Shown: piece after piece, positions 8,005 to 11,280 of the stretch
How the letters are laid out: each line of letters begins with the position of its first letter
How positions within the stretch are numbered: position 1 is the stretch's first letter
NCBI GenBank assembly: GCA_003024985.2
Contig: PXIH01S0020979.1
Length of the DNA stretch: 11,280 bases
Origin: Euperipatoides rowelli
Lineage: Eukaryota > Onychophora > Udeonychophora > Euonychophora > Peripatopsidae
Reading direction: 5' to 3' (one strand)
Position numbers and translations under genes: made by a program
The notes under the pieces: generated by a model
Told to the model about the DNA's origin: nothing
Databases searched by the model: none
What the model saw: the letters and a program-made list of their open reading frames with translations, nothing else

Positions 8005-8290
8005 TTTTAAATAAATTTATTCAATCATTAATGAATTTATTATACAACATGGTCTAATTAGTTATACAGCAGATACAATATAATCATGAACATACAGTAT
8101 ACATTAATATATTTATACATAAAGGAAATTTCAAATGCAATTAACATGAAAAAAAGTTAATTTATACATATGAAACTCCGGCAATTATTAATTTTTTTTC
8201 CCCGTTGCCAGATTTAAACCAGCAACCGTCTGGCTGCTAGAGTGTTGAGCGGTAGACATTACCGCTCGACAAGGCCCAGACACGCAGGCC
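8005..8290 (-). mobile_element. tRNA-derived SINE inserted in the LINE
   Basis: The element reads on the minus strand from 8290 (starting GGCCTGCGTGTCTGGG) to an A-rich 3' end at 8005-8012. Its first 90 bases or so are tRNA-like with RNA polymerase III box A and box B. The next roughly 190 bases are AT-rich body and a tail ending in AATAAATTTATTT plus A's. Perfect 20-bp target duplications flank it. At 286 bp it is a normal SINE length. It has no coding capacity and would depend on a LINE for mobilisation. Its partner LINE cannot be named, because no shared 3' end was demonstrated. The family is not recognised. The D-arm-like wording (TCGAGCGGT) resembles class II tRNAs such as Leu or Ser, but this is tentative. 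Confidence 0.92.
8210..8272 (-). promoter_or_regulatory. internal RNA polymerase III promoter of the SINE (boxes A and B)
   Basis: Box A is TTGTCGAGCGGTAATG (complement of 8257-8272), close to the tRNA phrase TGGCCGAGCGGT. Box B is GGTTTAAATCT (complement of 8210-8220), one or two changes from GGTTCGAATCC. They are about 40 bases apart, as in tRNAs. The T-arm still pairs: GTTGC (complement of 8222-8226) with GCAAC (complement of 8204-8208) around a 7-base loop TTTAAAT. GAGCGGTA and TACCGCTC (8247-8254 and 8260-8267) form an 8-bp perfect hairpin. Confidence 0.8.
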
Positions 8291-8310
8291 TGGATTAATA
8301 TCATTTTTTT
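8291..8310. repeat. SINE target-site duplication, second copy
   Basis: This is an exact copy of 7985-8004, at the 5' (tRNA-like head) side of the SINE. Confidence 0.93.
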
Positions 8311-8412
8311 AATCAGAATTAATTTACTTTTGTATGTTATTATTCATTAAAAAACAATAGAAATCCTAAACATCCTGTATGTTTTGATCATTTAAGACCC
8401 AGGGACATTCAA

Positions 8413-8440
8413 ATCACTGAGTCAATATCACTGAGTCAAT
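8413..8440. repeat. perfect 14-bp tandem duplication
   Basis: ATCACTGAGTCAAT occurs twice head to tail (8413-8426, 8427-8440) within the decayed fingers region of the LINE. It breaks the reading frame just after the LRP phrase, so it is probably a post-insertion mutation. Confidence 0.9.
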
Positions 8441-8579
8441 ATTTTTTAGGGTCTTGAATGAAAAAATATTTTTTTTCTTACCATAATTTTTTTCACCATA
8501 TTATTTCACAATAAAGGGGAAAATATCCATGTGGCCATCACCTTAGTGCATGCAGTAGACATTTTTTTTTATTAAAGTC

Positions 8580-9112
8580 AAAGATTTTGAAGCATGTCAC
8601 TCTTATTAACCACAAATATCTATTTACAAAAATCATTTAGTTGTTTGCTCAATCTAACTTATCAGATGGCCTTGGTCAATTACATTTCTAACAAGCATTT
8701 AAAAGCTACAAGCTTAATGTGAATTTCCTTGAGGAGAGGTTTAACTCAGATGTCACCTATGAGCTCAAATCTCTTCACTAATTACAGAGATTCTATGATA
8801 AGGTAAATTTGCAGTCTAAATCTTGATTTGTTTGTACATTCCATTGGCACTATGGTTATATTCCACACATACATTGACAATATTGCTATAATTTGAGGGA
8901 TGGTATGGAACATTGATAAGGTTTTTACTATTGTTAATTCGTTTGCAAGACAAAATTGTTCTACTTTTAATTTGTGAAAAACCTTTGTCTGGCACCCATA
9001 TTATAAGTCATTTATACCTATTTTTTCCACTGGAATACCTGACAAATATTTGAGAATTATATTTCTATTTTATGGTATCATTTTTCAAAACAAGATCCAT
9101 TCTTACATTTAA
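8580..9112 (+). pseudogene. LINE ORF2, reverse transcriptase palm and thumb (decayed)
   Basis: This is the catalytic domain that copies the element's RNA. The motif A region is KDFEACHSY (8580-8606), comparable to KAFDRVxHSY. From about 8723 a single frame runs for some 130 codons with only four internal stops (three TGA or TAA at turns and one in the thumb). It includes ISLRRGLTQMSPMSSNLF (8723-8776; motif B, family RGxRQGxPLSPxLF, with the Gly after Gln changed to Met); YIDNIAII (8870-8893; motif C, family YADDIAII, so the second catalytic Asp is Asn and the Ala is Ile); NIDKVFTIVNSFARQ (8909-8953), then NCSTFNL, a stop, and KT, the family SxxxLNxxKT phrase; and IPDKYLRIIF (9035-9064), the KYLGIxF motif E. 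The catalytic changes and stops make it inactive. Confidence 0.88.
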
Positions 9113-9400
9113 GATTGAAAGAAATGCAAAATGTATTACAATGTAAACATTTGTCTTTAATCACAAAAATAAGAATTAGAAACACATAATTATTTTTTCA
9201 ATTTTTTTCCACACATATACGTTTTACAGTGCAATAATGAACAGAGTGCTTTTCAAAATAAAATTGGTTCCAATATCTAGATGTGTTGTTTGTTTAGCTC
9301 TTAGTAAAGTGGGATTGAACATGCATAATTTGGATTTTTTTTTTCATATACTGAAAGCCATTTTATATTAACCTTGTATAGTATTTTTGGATTTCATTGG
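9108..9400 (+). pseudogene. LINE ORF2, post-RT connection region (decayed)
   Basis: After a frame change RLKEMQNVLQCKHLSLITKI and RIRNT (9111-9185) match the KLxxxxxxWxxRxLSLxGKIxIIK phrase that follows the thumb in L1/Tx1 elements. SKVGLNMHNLDFFFHILKAI (9303-9362) matches KGGLNMxDLxxFxxALKxxW. The two are about 115 bases apart and the text between is too decayed to read. After 9400 the frame reading PIDNPSLIYACNNSLIINY (9422 onward) is open but was not matched to the family. Confidence 0.72.
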
Positions 9401-9666
9401 TATTACATTAGCTGTCCTTCCTATTGATAATCCATCACTAATATATGCTTGTAATAACAGTCTGATCATTAATTACACTGCATTTCTTACCATAATAAAT
9501 GCATTAAATGTTCTGCCTTTAAAAGTGACATAAGGGAATTTTCTCAGCTCAGTTGTACATGATATTATACCTCAGTGGATTCAAAGCAGCTTGAAACCCA
9601 TGTACCAAATTTTAACTTCTTTCAAAATTACTCCCAATTGTAGGATTTTTTTTTTTTTTTTGTATT

Positions 9667-10085
9667 TTGTATTTTTCTTTATTCACTAATGATCTTTTAT
9701 TAAAGAAATTAAACTTGCATTTGGATCAAAAATGTACCATTTGCAGCAATAATGAGGAAATACAACATTCACTTTTCAATTATTGTTCATATTTTTCAAA
9801 TTTCAGGAGTAAATATAATCAACACTTTTTTGTAAACATTATGGCTGTGGGCCTAATAGCATTATTGAAACAAAATTAATTATTTATTTAGTTTTTTACT
9901 ATGTGGAAGGTGTGTAACTTGTTTGTTTTCAGGAATATAAGTATGAGACACTGCATATATTTTTTTTCTATCAGTGATTAGAAAGGTTTATAAGAATTAT
10001 ATCAAATTTTGTCATAGGATTTGTTGAAGAGGAAATGGCAGAATGCAGCCATTATAAATTTCCACAATTAAATTATCTTTTATGA
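9667..10085 (+). pseudogene. LINE ORF2 C-terminus with CCHC zinc-binding domain
   Basis: A 70-codon open frame reads LFTNDLLLKKLNLHLDQK and then a C-x2-C-x7-H-x5-C motif (Cys at 9733 and 9742, His at 9766, Cys at 9784) followed by SYFSNFR. This matches the zinc-binding C-terminal domain of LINE ORF2 proteins, where LPTNxRLxxMGL precedes CxxCxxEExxxHLFxxC. All four zinc ligands are kept, though one extra residue sits before the last Cys. After a frame change QEYKYETLHIFFFYQ, a stop, then LERFIRIISNFV (9930-10013) fit the EYExxxAxxxNxxxxFxxxWxxF tail. The frame ends near 10085. The preceding T16 run (9646-9661) disrupts the upstream part. No poly-A tail or LINE target duplication was found beyond it. 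Confidence 0.78.
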
Positions 10086-11078
10086 TTGCTATTGATTATT
10101 TTATTGTTAACATGTATACTATTGTATTCCTTATTCCTTTTCTTACTTATTTTCTTTTTATTTATATAATACCCATATATTGTCTAATCAACCATTATTT
10201 ATTTGTACATTCTGTGTTGCTTCTTTTTCTTTAATAAATTAGATAAAAGGGGGCAGATCCCTTTTAATACTTAACACAACTTTTTGGATCAGCTGATAAT
10301 GACAGCATCAATTTCCCTTCAAGCCTTCTAGGAAACCTTCTCTTAATAAAGCATTATTTTAAATTTTTTCGTTTGGAGCTTTCAAGAATTGAGTTTTGTT
10401 TAAAAAAGATTGTCCTTTTGATTAATCAAATAGTTTTTGAAGAGCTTAAAAAAATGTTCTACTGTACAATATTAAATAGATTCATCTGTTAAATTTTTCC
10501 ATTTCTTTAAAATTTGTCACCATACAGTTTTCATTGTATTGAAATATGTGTGATCAAGTGTTTGTGTAAAAAAAAATATTTAACTTCCCATCTGTAAAAG
10601 GTTAAAAAAATACAATAATGGAGAAATGTGTTTTGATTATTAGGTTTAGTTGTGGGCAAGAGAAGTCCAGTGCTATTGTTGCCCCCAAATCAACTTTAAA
10701 ACATATTTTATAAACATATGCCTGACAACTAAAACTACATTAATATCATTCATACAGTTTTTTAATTACTATATTTAAATTAAAACCAATACTTACCAAA
10801 TTTTATAGCAGTTTGTAATTTGTGTACACTATAGAGTTTTTTCAAAGTAAGATTTAACTTACTTAAATAATGGTTTTCAAAGATACAACCACATGCAAAC
10901 ATTTCCTCTACCTCTGATCAATGGATGATAGTTCAGTACAGTCTATTGATCATCATAATAATAATTCTTATAAATGTATCCTATGTACAAGGGAGCATTA
11001 ATTATTAAATCTCTATTTTTTTTAGCAGTGTTGCATAGACAAAAATTTTAAATATTAAATCAGACAAAAAATTATTTT
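10086..11078. other. LINE 3' flank and AT-rich spacer
   Basis: The first 150-250 bases are probably LINE 3' untranslated sequence, but the end point is not visible. An open frame on the plus strand (10268-10492, 74 codons, containing LFGSADNDSINFPSSLLGN) matches no family I know, and a frame of that length is expected by chance in such AT-rich DNA. An imperfect inverted repeat is noted separately. No RNA gene or exon was recognised. Confidence 0.45.
10650..10688. repeat. short imperfect inverted repeat
   Basis: TTGTGGGCAA (10650-10659) and TTGCCCCCAA (10679-10688) pair at 9 of 10 positions around a 19-base loop, in a GC-richer patch. No role is evident. Confidence 0.5.
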
Positions 11079-11148
11079 CACTTCACCAGGATCTTAACTG
11101 GGATGTTTCACTTACCAGGTCAATGATCTAACCCATAGCTATGAAGGT
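11079..11148 (-). tRNA. tRNA-Thr(GGT)-like pseudogene or SINE head
   Basis: The minus strand from 11148 to 11079 has the length and order of a tRNA: 5' acceptor ACCTTCA pairing at 5 of 7 positions with TGAAGTG; TA at positions 8-9; box A-like TAGCTATGGGTTAGA; anticodon arm TTGAC-CTGGTAA-GTGAA (4 of 5 pairs, U33 present, anticodon GGT for Thr); a 4-base variable loop; and T-arm CCCAG-TTAAGAT-CCTGG (3 of 5 pairs). The box B region is degenerate. The D-arm is short by a base or so and badly paired. No functional tRNA is likely. An A8 run on the same strand (11016-11023) could be the tail of a decayed, roughly 130-bp SINE. It is not the same family as the SINE at 8005-8290. Confidence 0.5.
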
Positions 11149-11280
11149 AATTCAAATAAATCTGTCAATATCTAGGATTTAAACTTCAGTAGTTATGATT
11201 CAATAAACACATTTATACTTTTATATCTTTATAACCTTATTTATTCACTTTTTAATAGGCCAAGTCTGTAGTGCATTTAA

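Larger units (their letters stand above)
7397..8430 (+). pseudogene. LINE ORF2 linker and fingers, interrupted by a SINE
   Basis: A charged helical stretch, RIENVKNFFTNLLAKCNKKY (from about 7396), corresponds to the region after the endonuclease. LNKNSVLTLT, a stop, then LLSHFF (7893-7943) matches the LxxxKSPGPDGLxxEFF phrase. After the SINE insertion (8005-8290) and its target duplication, FDHLRPRDIQI (8383-8415) matches the RPISL phrase that starts the fingers of the reverse transcriptase. The remaining sequence between these islands is too decayed to read. The distances between islands fit the family only when the SINE is subtracted, which supports a single interrupted element. Confidence 0.65.
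5579..10085 (+). mobile_element. near-complete decayed LINE, L1/Tx1-like group
   Basis: Protein fragments of a non-LTR retrotransposon appear on one strand in canonical order: ORF1 (5579-6288), endonuclease (6688-7278), linker (7397-8430), reverse transcriptase (8580-9112), connection (9108-9380), CCHC domain and tail (9667-10085). Spacing agrees with an ORF2 of roughly 1,000-1,200 residues once the 306-bp SINE insertion with its target duplication is removed. An AP-type endonuclease at the N-terminus and a CCHC domain at the C-terminus fit the L1/Tx1 group; exact clade assignment is inference. The 5' end may reach about 5340. The 3' end, poly-A tail and the LINE's own target duplication were not located. 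Every ORF2 domain contains stops or frameshifts, so it cannot encode a working enzyme. Confidence 0.85.

Noticed and set aside
8418-8438. Two TGAGTCA sites resembling AP-1 binding sites
   Set aside because: They arise from the 14-bp tandem duplication inside a dead LINE, and nothing around them suggests a promoter.
8394-8460. Inverted pairs AAGACCC/GGGTCTT and CATTCAA/TTGAATG around the tandem duplication
   Set aside because: The two pairs are not nested, so they do not form one hairpin. They are probably coincidental.
10268-10492. 74-codon open frame on the plus strand after the LINE
   Set aside because: A frame this long is expected by chance given the composition and window size, and it matches no known family.
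1-11280. CRISPR arrays, bacterial operons, ribosomal RNA, long terminal repeats
   Set aside because: No regularly spaced repeats, no rRNA-like conserved stretches, no ribosome-binding-site-led ORF series and no long paired direct repeats were seen.

Overview
This window looks like intergenic or intronic DNA from a metazoan nuclear genome, most likely an invertebrate such as an arthropod (the taxon is inference). It is about three-quarters A+T by eye. It has homopolymer runs throughout, one unresolved base (N at 1869), no operon-like gene packing and no complete host gene. Nearly all interpretable sequence is transposon-derived.

Left end (1-2360): a few GC-richer patches hold short open stretches flanked by splice-like dinucleotides. 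The best are 43-108 (minus), 1047-1074 (plus) and 2025-2147 (minus). They are weak candidates for host exons. Between them lies a 206-bp non-autonomous DNA transposon (1776-1981) with TTAA target duplications and 13-bp perfect inverted ends, which fits a piggyBac-type MITE.

2883-3740: a decayed reverse transcriptase from one LINE copy (plus strand). Its fingers, motif A, motif B region and motif C region are readable across stops and two frame changes.

5579-10085: a second, much more complete LINE (plus strand), the main content of the window. It reads in the expected order: an ORF1 with an RRM-like part, a decayed zinc knuckle and a polar tail; then an ORF2 with AP-type endonuclease, linker, reverse transcriptase palm and thumb, and a C-terminal CCHC zinc-binding domain and tail. 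The layout and motif wording fit the L1/Tx1 group. It is dead, with many stops and frameshifts, but the ORF1 tail is still open for about 150 codons, which is unusual. A 286-bp tRNA-derived SINE (8005-8290, minus strand) sits in the ORF2 linker, flanked by a perfect 20-bp target duplication, so the SINE arrived after the LINE.

Right end (10086-11280): mostly featureless AT-rich DNA, plus a 70-nt minus-strand tRNA-like sequence (11079-11148) that is either a decayed tRNA-Thr pseudogene or another SINE head.

The order of events that can be read is: LINE insertion and decay, then SINE insertion into the LINE. The MITE and the first LINE fragment cannot be dated relative to these. I found no evidence of a new defence, biosynthetic or signalling system.
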